DNA from: a bacterium | GTDB lineage: Bacteria > Desulfobacterota > Binatia > HRBIN30 > CADEER01 | Direction of reading: 5' to 3' | Assembly (NCBI GenBank): GCA_030430165.1 | Contig: JAUIGL010000002.1 | Location: 124,001-188,000, forward strand | Length of the DNA: 64,000 bases | Shown: piece after piece, positions 9,203 through 18,264 of the stretch | Position numbering within the stretch: the first letter of the stretch is position 1 | Layout of the letters: every line of letters starts with the position of its first letter | Program-made: the position numbers and the translations under genes | The notes under the pieces: model-generated | Database searches by the model: none | Told to the model about the DNA's origin: nothing | Seen by the model: only the letters and a program-made list of their open reading frames with translations

Positions 9203-10687
9203 ATGGATACACGAGAGACTTCGAGAGCAACGATTCTGATCGTCGACGACCGCGACGATATTCGAGACTTCACACGGGCCACCCTGGAGAACCAGGGACT
9301 TGGCGTGCTGGTCGCCGATTCGCTGGGAATGGGGATAGCCATCTGCGAGCAGGACGAGGTGCAGGTGGTGCTGGTAGACTACCGACTCTGCCCTGCCGGC
9401 GGCGAAGCTGCGGTGCGCGATCTGCAATCGGCGAACCCGCTGACCCAGGTCATTCTGCACGGCGGCTACGACGCGTCGCGTCCCGGCGCGCGGCCCGGGG
9501 TTGCCGAAGGGCCGGACAGTCTACTGCAGTGGGTCGAGGTCGGCCTCGCGACCTACCGGCGCAACGCCGCCGCGGCGAGCTCGCAACAGGTCGAGGGCGA
9601 TGAAGCGACCGCCACGGTCCTCTATGTAGGCGAACGCTCGTCGCACCGCTGGCTGACCTCTTGGTTGAGCGGCGCCGGATGTCGGGTTCTGATTTCTCCG
9701 AATCCGGACCAGGCGCTCGACCGCTACATCCGCGAGCGTCCGCAGGTGGTGATCCTCGCCGACAAGCTGCGCGAGAAGTCGACCGCCGACTTGGTGCGGC
9801 GGATCCGGGTTCTCGATGCGTCGGTTCCGTTCATAGCCTTGTGCGCCGGGGATCTCGACCTGCGTCGCGAAGTAGCGGATGCCTTGCAGCCGCACGCGAT
9901 CTGTCATGGCGACGACTCCGATCACGTGTCCGAAGCGGTCGAGTCGGCGCTCAACGCGAGTTGGCGGATGGATCGTGCTCGCGCCGATCAGGACCTGCGC
10001 GGCTTGCTGATGACCAAGTTCTCGGACGACGTGCGCAACGCGATTCTGGCGATCCAGGGTTACGCGGAGATTCTACGCGACGACTCGGTGCCGCAGGTGC
10101 AGCGCGCCGTCGAGGGATTGAGCGAGGCATCGGGCGCAGCGCTCAAGCTGGTCGAGAAGTACCTCGACCTGGCACGGCTCGACTCGCCGGGTCTGACGGT
10201 GCGCAACGAAGCGGTGTCGATCGCCGATCTGGTGCAGGACTTGCGCCGCATCGAACGCCGTGACGAGCGCCGCCCGCTCCGGCTCGCCGCAAATATTCAG
10301 TGTTCGAGAGACTCCGTCTACACCGACGGTGAGAAGCTGGGCGCCGTTCTGGCGCAGCTTCTCGAAAGCGTCGTCCAGTCGAATGCCACCGGGCAAGTCG
10401 CTCTGGACGTCAACGAGGGCCCCCACGCTGCCGAATTCATCCTCCGGAACCCGAACTGCGAGGTCGGCGAACTTGAACCCGAACCGTCCGAGTCCGATGC
10501 CGACGAGATCGATCCTTTGATCGCGTCGGACGAAGGGCTCGGGATCGCCATCGCCCAGCGCCTTACCGACCTCTTGGGGGGGTCCCTCTCCATCCAACGC
10601 GCTCGCAACGGGGAAGCCGTATACCGGCTGAGTATCCCGTTGCAGCGCGAGGAAAGTCCGATCAAGCACGACGCCGCACTGCACTGA
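9203..10687 (+). CDS. Two-receiver hybrid signalling protein with degenerate histidine-kinase core
   Basis: A 494-residue cytoplasmic protein. Residues 7-120 form a receiver domain with the acidic pair D15/D16 (ILIVDDRDD) and phospho-acceptor D59 (VLVDYRL). Residues about 140-255 form a second receiver-like domain that lacks the acidic pair (VLYVGERSS) and has Ala at the aspartate position (ILADKL). Residues 262-330 resemble HisKA, but the H-box reads KFSDDVRNAILAIQGYAEIL, with Asp at the phospho-His position. The C-terminal ATPase-like domain keeps DEGLGIAIAQRLTDLLGG (G2 box) but the N-box Asn is replaced in LLESVVQSNATG. It is therefore probably a pseudokinase or phosphorylation-responsive scaffold. 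ATG 9203 was preferred to upstream starts because the domain begins there. Confidence 0.8.
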   Translation: MDTRETSRATILIVDDRDDIRDFTRATLENQGLGVLVADSLGMGIAICEQDEVQVVLVDYRLCPAGGEAAVRDLQSANPLTQVILHGGYDASRPGARPGVAEGPDSLLQWVEVGLATYRRNAAAASSQQVEGDEATATVLYVGERSSHRWLTSWLSGAGCRVLISPNPDQALDRYIRERPQVVILADKLREKSTADLVRRIRVLDASVPFIALCAGDLDLRREVADALQPHAICHGDDSDHVSEAVESALNASWRMDRARADQDLRGLLMTKFSDDVRNAILAIQGYAEILRDDSVPQVQRAVEGLSEASGAALKLVEKYLDLARLDSPGLTVRNEAVSIADLVQDLRRIERRDERRPLRLAANIQCSRDSVYTDGEKLGAVLAQLLESVVQSNATGQVALDVNEGPHAAEFILRNPNCEVGELEPEPSESDADEIDPLIASDEGLGIAIAQRLTDLLGGSLSIQRARNGEAVYRLSIPLQREESPIKHDAALH

Positions 10688-10775
10688 ACTCGAGCGGGGG
10701 GCTCACGCGACCCGGCAACGGGCCGCTCGAAACCGGCTGGGCGAACACCCGGCCCGGTCGGGGGGAAGGGGGACA

Positions 10776-10818
10776 CGGGGAGCTCTCTCGTCAGAGGGAG
10801 CTCCCCGCCTCTTTTCCC
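10776..10818. terminator. Rho-independent terminator between convergent genes
   Basis: Inverted repeat CGGGGAGCTC (10776-10785) and GAGCTCCCCG (10798-10807) with a 12-base loop, followed by CCTCTTTTCC. It lies 89 bases after the sensor gene stop and just before the end of the convergent surface-protein gene, so it can serve the plus-strand gene. Confidence 0.8.
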
Positions 10819-10827
10819 CAGGTTTGG

Positions 10828-13164
10828 TTACTGGCAGACGAAGGTCTGCTCGACCAGGATGTCGTTGAGCGTCGTGTCGAAGAATCCGAGGTAACCCACC
10901 AACTCCAGCCCGGCCAGGTTGTTGGCTGCGAAGTTGGTGCACGACAGCGGAGCTCCGGATTTGCTCAGCGGACCGATGTCGTTGTTGTTTCCGTTCTTAC
11001 TGTTCACGTGCTCGAGCACGCCTTCGGCGTCGGCGCTGGTCAGGGCGCCGCAGATCGGCGGCAGGACGATCGACGGAGGCGTGTTGCCACAGACCTGGTC
11101 CTGGTCGGTCTCGACCGTGATCTGCAGGCCCAGGCTGCAGGCGATGTCGCCCGCCACCGACGGGCTGCCGAGCTCGTCGCCCTGGCACGAGCAGTTGCAT
11201 TCGCCGGCGTGAATTCCGCCAGCCGCCGGTTCCTTGCCGGGACAGCTCGAGTCGGGGCAGTCGGAGTCCTGGGTGCAGGCCATGTTGGCGTTCGGCCCGT
11301 CGAGGCAGAAGCCCTCGCAGCTGGACGCCTGCTGCACGTGTGTCGGTCCGAGCGCGTCGCAGAAGCTGTCGCATTGAGCCGAACAGTCGGGATTGCTGGT
11401 GCAGTTGCCGATGTCGTGATCGGAATAGTGATCGAGGTCGAGCGGGCTTCCGCCGTTGCAGTCGTACTTGGTCTCAGGGCACGGTCCGGCCGGGAAGACG
11501 CAGACGTCGCCCAGACCGAGGATCGGAATCGCGTCGATCTCGATCAACTCGCACGTACACTGCGTGATGCCGGTGCCCGGATCGGTTGCCGCGCAATCGA
11601 TCTCGATTTCACCCGACGGGTTGACGATGAGTGGTGACTGCTCGAGTTGCAGGCGCAGCGAGCTGTTCAGATCGTCGAGTTCGCAGGTTCCGGTACCGAG
11701 CCCGGGCAGCGGGGTATCGGTGGGTGTCGCGGTTGGGGTCGCCGTCGGCGTATCCGTCGGCAGGCCCGGCGGAGGAGTCGGCGTGTCGGTTCCGGTTGGC
11801 GTCGCGGTTGCCGCGCTTCCAGCCGGAGTTGCCGTCGGGGTGAAGGTAAAGGTGAACGTCGGCGTCGGCGGGAAGGTGATCGCCGGATCGCCCTTGTCCT
11901 TGAAGAAGTCGTTCTCGTTCTTCTTCGGCGGACCGGAGAAGCGCGCTTCGAAGCACTGCCCGCCGTTAAAGTCGTTCTTGAGCTGGGCGATCACCTTCTG
12001 GTCCTGCTGCAGCGGCAGGGGCGGCAGCTGCAGATTCGGTCCCTTGCCCTTGAGAACGATCTTCGACTTGCCCGGCACCAGCGAGGACTTCAGGGTGATC
12101 TTCTGGATCCCGTCGTTGGTGGTCGTCGAGTCCTTGAAGCGGAAGCCGGTCTTTGTCGATTTCCAGCAGTCGCGGTTGTTGCAGGTTCCCCCGGGAGGCA
12201 CGAGTGCCTGGGTCACCAGCGACGGCACGCCGCTGTTCTCGTCGTAGATGCACAGGGTGTAGGTGGTCGCTGAGAGCGGATCGCCGAATTCCGTCTGGTC
12301 GAATGGCTCGCCTTTGATCCATTTGAAGATGAGCTTGTCCTTGAGACCGCCCTTGTCCTTGATCAGCAGCAGGGACTTGTTCTCCTGCAGCGACTGCCGG
12401 CAGCCCAGGATCGGTTCCGGCGCGCAGTTCGGGTTGGGCGTGAAGGTGGCGGTCGCGGTGAAGGTGTCGGTCGGAGTGCTGGTCGGAGTCGTGGTCGGAG
12501 TGTCGGTCGGAGTGCTGGTCGGAGTGAAAGTCGGTGGTGCGATGTCGAGGATCAGCTTCGGCTCTTGATTCGCCGTGCCGTCGCGCGAGGTGTACTCGAT
12601 TACGCCACCGGCGGATTCGGATCGCTTCTTGACGATCCAGCCGAAGTTGTCGGTGCCGGTGAGAAACGCCTGGACGTCGGCCGTCACGTCGAACTGAACC
12701 GCTCCGGTGACTCCGTTGGTCTGCAGGAAGGTCGCGGTCGGAGTGGCGTCGAACTCGCCATTGTCCCACTGCACGGCGCAGTCGGGGGAGCTGTTCGAGG
12801 GGTTGGTGTCGATCGGGCAGTTGTGGGTTGCGCCGAGCTCCGTCCATTCCCGGGTGACGCGGTGCACGTCGACCTCGCGCCCGTCGCCCCAGCTGTTGTT
12901 GTTGAACTCGATGAAGAGCTCGAGATGGGCCGTAATCAGGACGCCCGCGTTGAGGGCGCTGACGATCGCTGCGTGGTCGAATTGGACCAATGCGCGGTTG
13001 TCACCGGAGCTTCGGACTCGCAGGAACGTTTGCGTTCCGTCGTTCTGATTGGAGCCCCGCAAATACGTATCGCCATTGGTGCTGAGCGTGGTTGTCGCCG
13101 CGAATGCTGATGTGGACAGCATCACCGCGATCGCCGTCAGCAAGGTTGCACGCTTCCCTAGCAT
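10828..13164 (-). CDS. Secreted DNRLRE-domain protein with Thr/Pro linkers and Cys-rich C-terminus
   Basis: A 778-residue exported protein. A signal peptide (residues 1-22, ending SAFA) is followed by a DNRLRE domain (about 25-210: GDTYLRGSNQNDGTQTFLRV, DNRALVQFD, TREWTELGAT, EYTSRDGTANQEPKLIL). A TPT-rich linker comes next, then a middle domain of about 180 residues (NKSLLLIKDKGGLKDKL, TCNNRDCWKSTKTGFRFKD) shared with the gene at 25959. A second TPT linker leads to a unique Cys-rich region (about 505-778) with CxxxSDCP-type spacings. Ribosome site GGAGGGAAGG. DNRLRE domains occur in surface and adhesive proteins; function here is unknown. The paralogue at 25959 has the same first three parts but a different C-terminus, a sign of domain shuffling. 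Confidence 0.85.
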   Translation of the reverse strand: MLGKRATLLTAIAVMLSTSAFAATTTLSTNGDTYLRGSNQNDGTQTFLRVRSSGDNRALVQFDHAAIVSALNAGVLITAHLELFIEFNNNSWGDGREVDVHRVTREWTELGATHNCPIDTNPSNSSPDCAVQWDNGEFDATPTATFLQTNGVTGAVQFDVTADVQAFLTGTDNFGWIVKKRSESAGGVIEYTSRDGTANQEPKLILDIAPPTFTPTSTPTDTPTTTPTSTPTDTFTATATFTPNPNCAPEPILGCRQSLQENKSLLLIKDKGGLKDKLIFKWIKGEPFDQTEFGDPLSATTYTLCIYDENSGVPSLVTQALVPPGGTCNNRDCWKSTKTGFRFKDSTTTNDGIQKITLKSSLVPGKSKIVLKGKGPNLQLPPLPLQQDQKVIAQLKNDFNGGQCFEARFSGPPKKNENDFFKDKGDPAITFPPTPTFTFTFTPTATPAGSAATATPTGTDTPTPPPGLPTDTPTATPTATPTDTPLPGLGTGTCELDDLNSSLRLQLEQSPLIVNPSGEIEIDCAATDPGTGITQCTCELIEIDAIPILGLGDVCVFPAGPCPETKYDCNGGSPLDLDHYSDHDIGNCTSNPDCSAQCDSFCDALGPTHVQQASSCEGFCLDGPNANMACTQDSDCPDSSCPGKEPAAGGIHAGECNCSCQGDELGSPSVAGDIACSLGLQITVETDQDQVCGNTPPSIVLPPICGALTSADAEGVLEHVNSKNGNNNDIGPLSKSGAPLSCTNFAANNLAGLELVGYLGFFDTTLNDILVEQTFVCQ

Positions 13165-13303
13165 CGACCCTTCCCTCCGATCGCCAAATAATCAGAGCTG
13201 CGCACATGACTATCCATGTTGCAAGCCTGAAGTCTAAAACGAGCGTTTCAGAAGGGGGTATGGCGCACCGATGCAGTCCCGGCGGTGGTGTATCCTTTCG
13301 AGA

Positions 13304-13897
13304 TCAGGGCAGTTTCGCCGAGCACGTGCAGTTGGCGATGTCGACGCCGTTGCCGGCGCAGCCCTCCATGATACAGCGCAGGTCATCGGCCGTGGGTGCC
13401 CCTGCTCCCTTGCACCCCTGGAACTCGAGGCTGAACAGCCCGTCCGCCGGCAGGCGTTCCGACTCGGCGAGGACCAGCCGGGCCCCGTACTCGAAATCAC
13501 GGATGGCCTGGATGTCGTAGGGCTTTTCCTTGGTCGTCAACGCGGCCTTGACGCTCTCATCCTGGTCTTCTCCGGCCAGATGCAGCTTGTCGCTGCGGTA
13601 GGCGACCATGATGGTAGCGGCGTCGGGAAAGGTGGAGGCCGGCCACCCGGCGGAGAACTCGACTCGGTACTTGGTGTCGGTCGGCTCGCAGTCGCGGATT
13701 TTGCAGTCCTCGGCGCAGGTGTCGCACGATTCCCCGGCTTCGAGGATCCCGTTGCCGCATTCGGTGGTCGGGGCGGTTGCAGACTTCCCGACCTTGGCGG
13801 TGTCCGCCGGGTCCTTGCCGCTGGTGGCGCCGAGCAGCAGGACCGAGGCCGTCGCGATGGCGAGGGGAAACACTTTGGTAAGTCTTGGGGACGACAT
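13304..13897 (-). CDS. Small exported protein: DUF4215 motif plus cohesin-like C-terminal module
   Basis: A 197-residue exported protein. A hydrophobic signal segment (residues 8-26) is followed by the CGNGILEAGESCDTCAEDC motif (about 47-65) of the DUF4215/Myxo-Cys type. A module of about 130 residues ends the protein: a strand TIMVAYRSDKLHLAG, then RDFEYGARLVL, LFSLEFQGCKGAGAP, DDLRCIMEGCAGNG and the terminal CTCSAKLP. This is the smallest member of the family that recurs at 13947, 15795, 17200, 21758 and 25959. Ribosome site AGGAGAG. The ends of neighbouring genes are 50-140 bases away, in the same direction. Function unknown. Confidence 0.85.
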   Translation of the reverse strand: MSSPRLTKVFPLAIATASVLLLGATSGKDPADTAKVGKSATAPTTECGNGILEAGESCDTCAEDCKIRDCEPTDTKYRVEFSAGWPASTFPDAATIMVAYRSDKLHLAGEDQDESVKAALTTKEKPYDIQAIRDFEYGARLVLAESERLPADGLFSLEFQGCKGAGAPTADDLRCIMEGCAGNGVDIANCTCSAKLP

Positions 13898-13946
13898 TTC
13901 TTCTATTCTCTCCTGGGTACGTGATGATCGGTCTGCGGGTGAAAAG

Positions 13947-15785
13947 CTACAGGGCGGGTTCGGATACCGAGCAGCGACAACCGTCGACCGGAACTCCGTT
14001 GCCGGCGCAGCCTTCGACGATGCAAGTGACGTCGTCGATGGTGGCTGTCTCGCCTTCGCACACGTCCAGGTCGAGGCTCAGCAGGAGCCCGTCGCCGAGG
14101 GGTTCGGTGCGTCCGATGATGATCCTGGTCGCGTAGTCGAAGTCGCTGGCTCCGAACACGCTCGGCAGAGGCAGAGGAATGGCGAGCCGGCTGCGAAAGA
14201 TCGCCGGCGAGAGTAGACCGGTGCCCGGCATCGCCAGCGCGCTGCTCTGATACGGCAGGACGACGGTAACCGTGTCGGGCAGGGCGCCAAGTGGTCCCTG
14301 GAAGTTGACGTCCAGCTTCAGCAGAGTGTCGCTCGGGGTGCAGTTGGCGACGGTCGCGTCCGCCGCACAGACCTCACCCTCCGGGTCGCCGACGCTGCCG
14401 AACGTCGGATCGTCGTAGCGCTCGCCGACCTCGAGCAAGCCGTTGCCGCAGACGGCCATCGGTTCGTCCGGGGTTGCGGTTGCGGTCGCCGTGGCAGGAA
14501 TCGGCGTCGCGGTCGGGATCGGCGTTTCGGTCGGCTCCGGGGTATCGGTCGGAGTCGGCGTATCCGTCGGCGCCGGTGGCGCTGTGTCGGTCGCAGTCGG
14601 TGTGTTGGTTGCAGTCGGTGTGTTGGTTGCTTCCTCGGTAGGCGTCGCGGTCGGTTGCATCGGAGTTGCGGTCGGCTCGGGGGCATCCGGATCGAAGATA
14701 TTGCAGGCACAGCCTTCGATCGGAACGCCGTTGCCGGCGCAGCCTTCGACGATACAGCTGATGTCGTCGAGCGACGCGTCCTCGCCCTCGCATACGTCGA
14801 AGGTGAAGCGGAACACCTCGCCCTCACCGAGCGGCATCGTGCGACCGATGAGGAAGCGGGCGGCGTAGTCGAAGTCGCTGACGCCGAAGGTGCTCGGCGG
14901 TGGCGGCGGGATGACCAGCCGATCGCGGAAGACCGGAGGTGGTAGCAAGCCGTTTTGGGGAATGGCGAGGACGCTGCTGCGGTAGCCGACCACCACCTGA
15001 AGAGTGTCGGGCTGGGTTGCGAGAGGCGGAACGAAGTCGACGGCGAACGCTTTCATTTCGCCTGCGTTGCAAGTGTTGACGACTGCATCGGCCGGACAAG
15101 CGGTTCCCTCGGGGTCGCCGACCAGGCCGAACATGGAGTCGGCGAAGTTCTCGCCCGGTTCGAGCAGCCCATTGCCACAGAAGGGGGTGGGTCGATCGGA
15201 AGTCGGTGTCGCCGTCGCCGTGTCCATCGGGGTGTTGGTGATGGTCGGCGTGCTCGTGATGGTGGGGGTGTTGGTGATCGTCGGCGTATCGGTTGGCGGT
15301 GTCGTTGCGGTTTCGGTCGGCGAGTCGGTCGGTGTGCTGGTGCGGGTTTCGGTCGGCGGGTTGGTCGGTGTGTTGGTATTGGTCCCGGTCGGCGAGCTCG
15401 TCGGTGTACCCGTGTTGGTGAAGGTCGGGGTGTGTGTTTCTGTCGGTGTGTCGGTTGGCGGTGTCGCCGGCGTGTCGGTTGCTGGTGTTACGGGAGTGTC
15501 GGTTTCGGTTGGCGTGCCGGTGAAGGTCGACGTTGGCGACGCAGTGACGGTTCGCGTCGGCGTGTTGCTCGGAGTCTGGGTATTGCTTGGTGAGGCGGTG
15601 GCGCTCGGCGGGGTCTCGGTACGCGTGGCGGTGAACACGGCGGTCGCGGACGGTCGCGGCGGCGAGAGGGTCAGATCCGCTTCGCCGCCGCACGCCGCCA
15701 ACCAGCTCAGTCCCAGGGACAGGATCAAAGTCGGAGTGCTGCGCATTGCCGTCGAGACTCGGTTCGCAGCGCGGGTCGTCATCAT
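13947..15785 (-). CDS. Surface lipoprotein with two cohesin-like modules on long Thr/Pro linkers
   Basis: A 612-residue lipoprotein. Lipobox LAAC puts the lipidated Cys at residue 32. Residues 45-200 are a low-complexity TPT/TDTPT stalk. CGNGLLEPGE starts a first module (residues 239-365: LQVVVGYRSSVLAIP, SDFDYAARFLIGR, FRFTFDVCEGE, DDISCIVEGCAGNG). A second TPT stalk (367-440) and CGNGLLEVGE lead to a second module (482-612: VTVVLPYQSSALAMP, SDFDYATRIIIGR, LDLDVCEGE, DDVTCIVEGCAGNG). Repeats of this kind could hold binding modules away from the cell. Ribosome site GAGGAAG. The start could also be the Met at residue 14. It is the only protein here with two copies of the module. Confidence 0.85.
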   Translation of the reverse strand: MMTTRAANRVSTAMRSTPTLILSLGLSWLAACGGEADLTLSPPRPSATAVFTATRTETPPSATASPSNTQTPSNTPTRTVTASPTSTFTGTPTETDTPVTPATDTPATPPTDTPTETHTPTFTNTGTPTSSPTGTNTNTPTNPPTETRTSTPTDSPTETATTPPTDTPTITNTPTITSTPTITNTPMDTATATPTSDRPTPFCGNGLLEPGENFADSMFGLVGDPEGTACPADAVVNTCNAGEMKAFAVDFVPPLATQPDTLQVVVGYRSSVLAIPQNGLLPPPVFRDRLVIPPPPPSTFGVSDFDYAARFLIGRTMPLGEGEVFRFTFDVCEGEDASLDDISCIVEGCAGNGVPIEGCACNIFDPDAPEPTATPMQPTATPTEEATNTPTATNTPTATDTAPPAPTDTPTPTDTPEPTETPIPTATPIPATATATATPDEPMAVCGNGLLEVGERYDDPTFGSVGDPEGEVCAADATVANCTPSDTLLKLDVNFQGPLGALPDTVTVVLPYQSSALAMPGTGLLSPAIFRSRLAIPLPLPSVFGASDFDYATRIIIGRTEPLGDGLLLSLDLDVCEGETATIDDVTCIVEGCAGNGVPVDGCRCSVSEPAL

Positions 15786-15794
15786 CGGTCTTCC

Positions 15795-17129
15795 TCAGGG
15801 GAGGATTACGTTGCAGAGACAGTCTTCGTTGGGAGGTACGCCGCCGCCGGCGCAGGACTCGACGTAGCAGTCGAAGTCGGCTTCGGTCGGGCTCGCCCCA
15901 TCGCAGATCTCCATGTTGATGCTGAAGGTCAGCCCGGGTGCGATCGGCTCGGTGCGGCCGAGCACGACGCGTGTCGCGACGTTGAACTCGAGTGCTTGCA
16001 GCACCGACGGTTGCGCGCCGGGGACCACGACGGTGTCGCGTAGCGCGGCGCCGCCGAGCGTTCCCTCTCCGTCGACGATGGCGACGTCCGTGCGGTAGCT
16101 GAGAATCGCCTGGATCGTGTCGATCGCCAGACTCTGCGGCTGGATCAGCTCGAAGCCGACGGAGATCATGTCGCCGCCCGGGGTACACGGCAGAGGCTCA
16201 CCGTCCTCGGCGCAGAAGATTCCGTCGGGGTCGCCGACATCGAAGAGCATCGGCGTGCCGAAGAAATCGACCTCCACTTCGGTGTTCTCGGTACTGTCGA
16301 GGAGGCCGTTGTCGCACTGGTTCATGGTCGGCGTCGCGGTTGCGGTCGGTGTCGGCGTTTCGGTGGGAGTATTGGTCGGTTCGTTGGAGGTTGCGGTCGC
16401 GGTCGGTGTCGGCGTGAATTCCGGTCCGCAGCCCGAGACGTCGAATACGCAGGTGTCGTCGCAGCGCAGCCCATCTCCCTGGGTGCGGCCGAAATCGAGA
16501 CAAGTCCGGCCGTCGAGCTGAAAGGAGTCACACTGCTCGAGGCCGGGGAAGAGGACGCCGTCGCCGCAGCGTGGGGTCGTGCAGATGCTGGTGCACGAGT
16601 CGGTGTCGTCGATGATGCAGACGCCGTCGAGGCTGCACTGCGTGAACGAAGTGCAGGAGTCGCCGTCGAGCGGTCCACCGAGGCAGCTACCGATGCAGAG
16701 GCCGTCGTCGCAATCGGCGTCGAAGCCGCAGGTAGACCCGGCGTTCGATCCGCCCTCGCAGAAGCCGCCCCGGCCGACGCAGGTTGCGCCGCATTCCGGA
16801 TCGTCGCCGGGACAGCAGTTCGCGTCGTTGGCGCAGAACGCACCCGGAGTGGACCCGCCGACGCAGGTTTGTGTCAACGAGCAAGTGCCGTCGAAGTCGA
16901 GACAGGAGTCCTCGCCACCGAGCAGCAAACTGCAGCGCGCCCCGTCGTTCAGCCCGCCGAGGCAGGTCCCGCCGTCGTCGCACTCTTCTTTGGACTCGAC
17001 GACGCCGTTGCCACAGGTGCTGAGCACCTGGATGTCGTCGTCGCTGCTACAGCCGGCAAGCGCGGCTAGTAGCCAGGTCGAATACGCGAAGAGGCGCAGG
17101 TGGATTGGCGAGCGGGTATTGGGGCGCAT
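15795..17129 (-). CDS. Cys-rich surface lipoprotein with cohesin-like C-terminal module
   Basis: A 444-residue lipoprotein: signal peptide with lipobox LAGC (Cys about residue 27). Next comes CGNGVVESKEECDDGGTC and a Cys-rich tandem region (about 45-235) with repeated CxGG..xGxxC and CxxDxDC spacings. A TPT linker (about 240-270) and a single module of about 130 residues follow, with IQAILSYRTDVAIVD, LEFNVATRVVLGR, FSINMEICDGA, FDCYVESCAGGG and terminal CLCNVILP. Ribosome site GAGGAA nine bases before the ATG. It sits 9 bases upstream of the lipoprotein at 13947, so the two are probably co-transcribed. The Cys-rich part resembles myxobacterial and Binatota extracellular repeats; role unknown. 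Confidence 0.84.
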   Translation of the reverse strand: MRPNTRSPIHLRLFAYSTWLLAALAGCSSDDDIQVLSTCGNGVVESKEECDDGGTCLGGLNDGARCSLLLGGEDSCLDFDGTCSLTQTCVGGSTPGAFCANDANCCPGDDPECGATCVGRGGFCEGGSNAGSTCGFDADCDDGLCIGSCLGGPLDGDSCTSFTQCSLDGVCIIDDTDSCTSICTTPRCGDGVLFPGLEQCDSFQLDGRTCLDFGRTQGDGLRCDDTCVFDVSGCGPEFTPTPTATATSNEPTNTPTETPTPTATATPTMNQCDNGLLDSTENTEVEVDFFGTPMLFDVGDPDGIFCAEDGEPLPCTPGGDMISVGFELIQPQSLAIDTIQAILSYRTDVAIVDGEGTLGGAALRDTVVVPGAQPSVLQALEFNVATRVVLGRTEPIAPGLTFSINMEICDGASPTEADFDCYVESCAGGGVPPNEDCLCNVILP

Positions 17130-17161
17130 GTGCGGAATTCCTCGTTGGTGGACGCCGAAGT

Positions 17162-17191
17162 GAGGGGGTGGTCCTTGCCGGCCACCCCCTC
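17162..17191 (-). terminator. Hairpin after the dockerin/cohesin-like gene
   Basis: Inverted repeat GAGGGGGTGG and CCACCCCCTC with a 10-base loop, nine bases past the stop of the minus-strand gene ending at 17200. There is no T-run, so it may be a weak terminator or an mRNA-end hairpin. The stem sequence is nearly the same as that of the terminator at 25137-25167. Confidence 0.5.
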
Positions 17192-17199
17192 CGGGCGGA

Positions 17200-18216
17200 C
17201 TACTGAATCGACACCGAGCAGCTGACCTGCTCGGTGACGGTGCTGGGTGTGTCGTCGGTCGCGTCCTGGACGACGCAGCTGAAGTCTTCGGCGGACGGCG
17301 CTCCCGCGCCTTCGCAGGTGTCGAAGCTGATCGACAGAGCGGTGCCCTCGGGCACGCCGAAGATGTCGTTGACGAGAGTCGTCAGACCGTAGTTGCGATC
17401 GTTGACGGTCGGCGGCGGGAAGGTCCCCGAGGTGACCCGCTCGCGCACCGCGGCGGTGTTGCCGCTGGTCGGAATGCTCACCACACCGTCCGGATACTGG
17501 ATGAACAGGGTGAGCCCGGTGACGAACAGGTCGGTTGCGAAGTCGACGTCGACGACCAGTCGGTTCCCGGTCGGCGTGCACTCGGCGATCATGCAGTCGG
17601 ACGGGCAGCACTGGATCGACGTCGGGATGCACTCGTCGAGATCGTCGCCGTCGTCGCAGGTCTCGCCCTCGGTCAGGTTGTCGACGATGCCGTCGCCGCA
17701 GACGGGGAACATGCAGTTGGCCTGGCATCCGTCGCCGTCGCGCGGGGCGCAGCTGACGCCCTCGCTGCACTCGTTGTCGTCGTCGCAGGGGTCGCCGAGA
17801 ACGCCGCAGACCTTGCCGTCGTCGCAGTCCTCGCCGGCGTCGATGATCCCGTTGCCGCAGTCGGTGCTCGGCGGCGATGTCGCCGTGCTGGTCGGTTCCG
17901 GCGTGGCGGTAGCGGTCGGCGGGGTCGACGGCGGCGGGCAGCCGCCGAGGCTCGCGTTGACGGCCTGGATCAGCTCATTGATCGCGACCGTGCCGTCGCC
18001 GCTGGTGTCGGCGGCCATGCAGTTGCTGAGCGGCTGGCTGCCGAGGCTGATGTTGACCGCTCGGATCAGCTCGCTGATGGTGACGGTTCCGTCGCCGTCG
18101 CAGTCGCCCGGGCAGGATTGCGCCTCGGCCGGCGCCGCCGCGAGGCAGATGCCGAGTGCGAGGGCCGCAAGGCCTGGAATTGTCATTGCTGACCTCATCT
18201 CTTGCCAACCGTTCAT
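17200..18216 (-). CDS. Secreted protein with dockerin repeats, Cys-rich region and cohesin-like module
   Basis: A 338-residue exported protein (signal peptide ending AEAQ near residue 33). Residues 35-92 are two dockerin-type EF-hand loops, DCDGDGTVTISE and DTSGDGTVAINE, each followed by LIRAVNISLG or LIQAVNASLG. A short TPT linker follows. CGNGIIDAGEDCDDG and CGDGIVDNLTEGETCDDGD make two DUF4215-like motifs. The last 125 residues are a divergent copy of the recurring module (LTLFIQYPDGVVSIP, LSISFDTCEGAGAP, DFSCVVQD, VSCSVSIQ). It is thus the one protein in the window with both dockerin-like and cohesin-like parts. Strong ribosome site AAGGAGAG. It lies 48 bases downstream of the TonB receptor and is likely in its operon. 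Confidence 0.86.
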   Translation of the reverse strand: MNGWQEMRSAMTIPGLAALALGICLAAAPAEAQSCPGDCDGDGTVTISELIRAVNISLGSQPLSNCMAADTSGDGTVAINELIQAVNASLGGCPPPSTPPTATATPEPTSTATSPPSTDCGNGIIDAGEDCDDGKVCGVLGDPCDDDNECSEGVSCAPRDGDGCQANCMFPVCGDGIVDNLTEGETCDDGDDLDECIPTSIQCCPSDCMIAECTPTGNRLVVDVDFATDLFVTGLTLFIQYPDGVVSIPTSGNTAAVRERVTSGTFPPPTVNDRNYGLTTLVNDIFGVPEGTALSISFDTCEGAGAPSAEDFSCVVQDATDDTPSTVTEQVSCSVSIQ

Positions 18217-18264
18217 CGATCTCTCCTTCCGCTCCTTGCCTCCCGCGCGGGGTACGCGGAGCGT

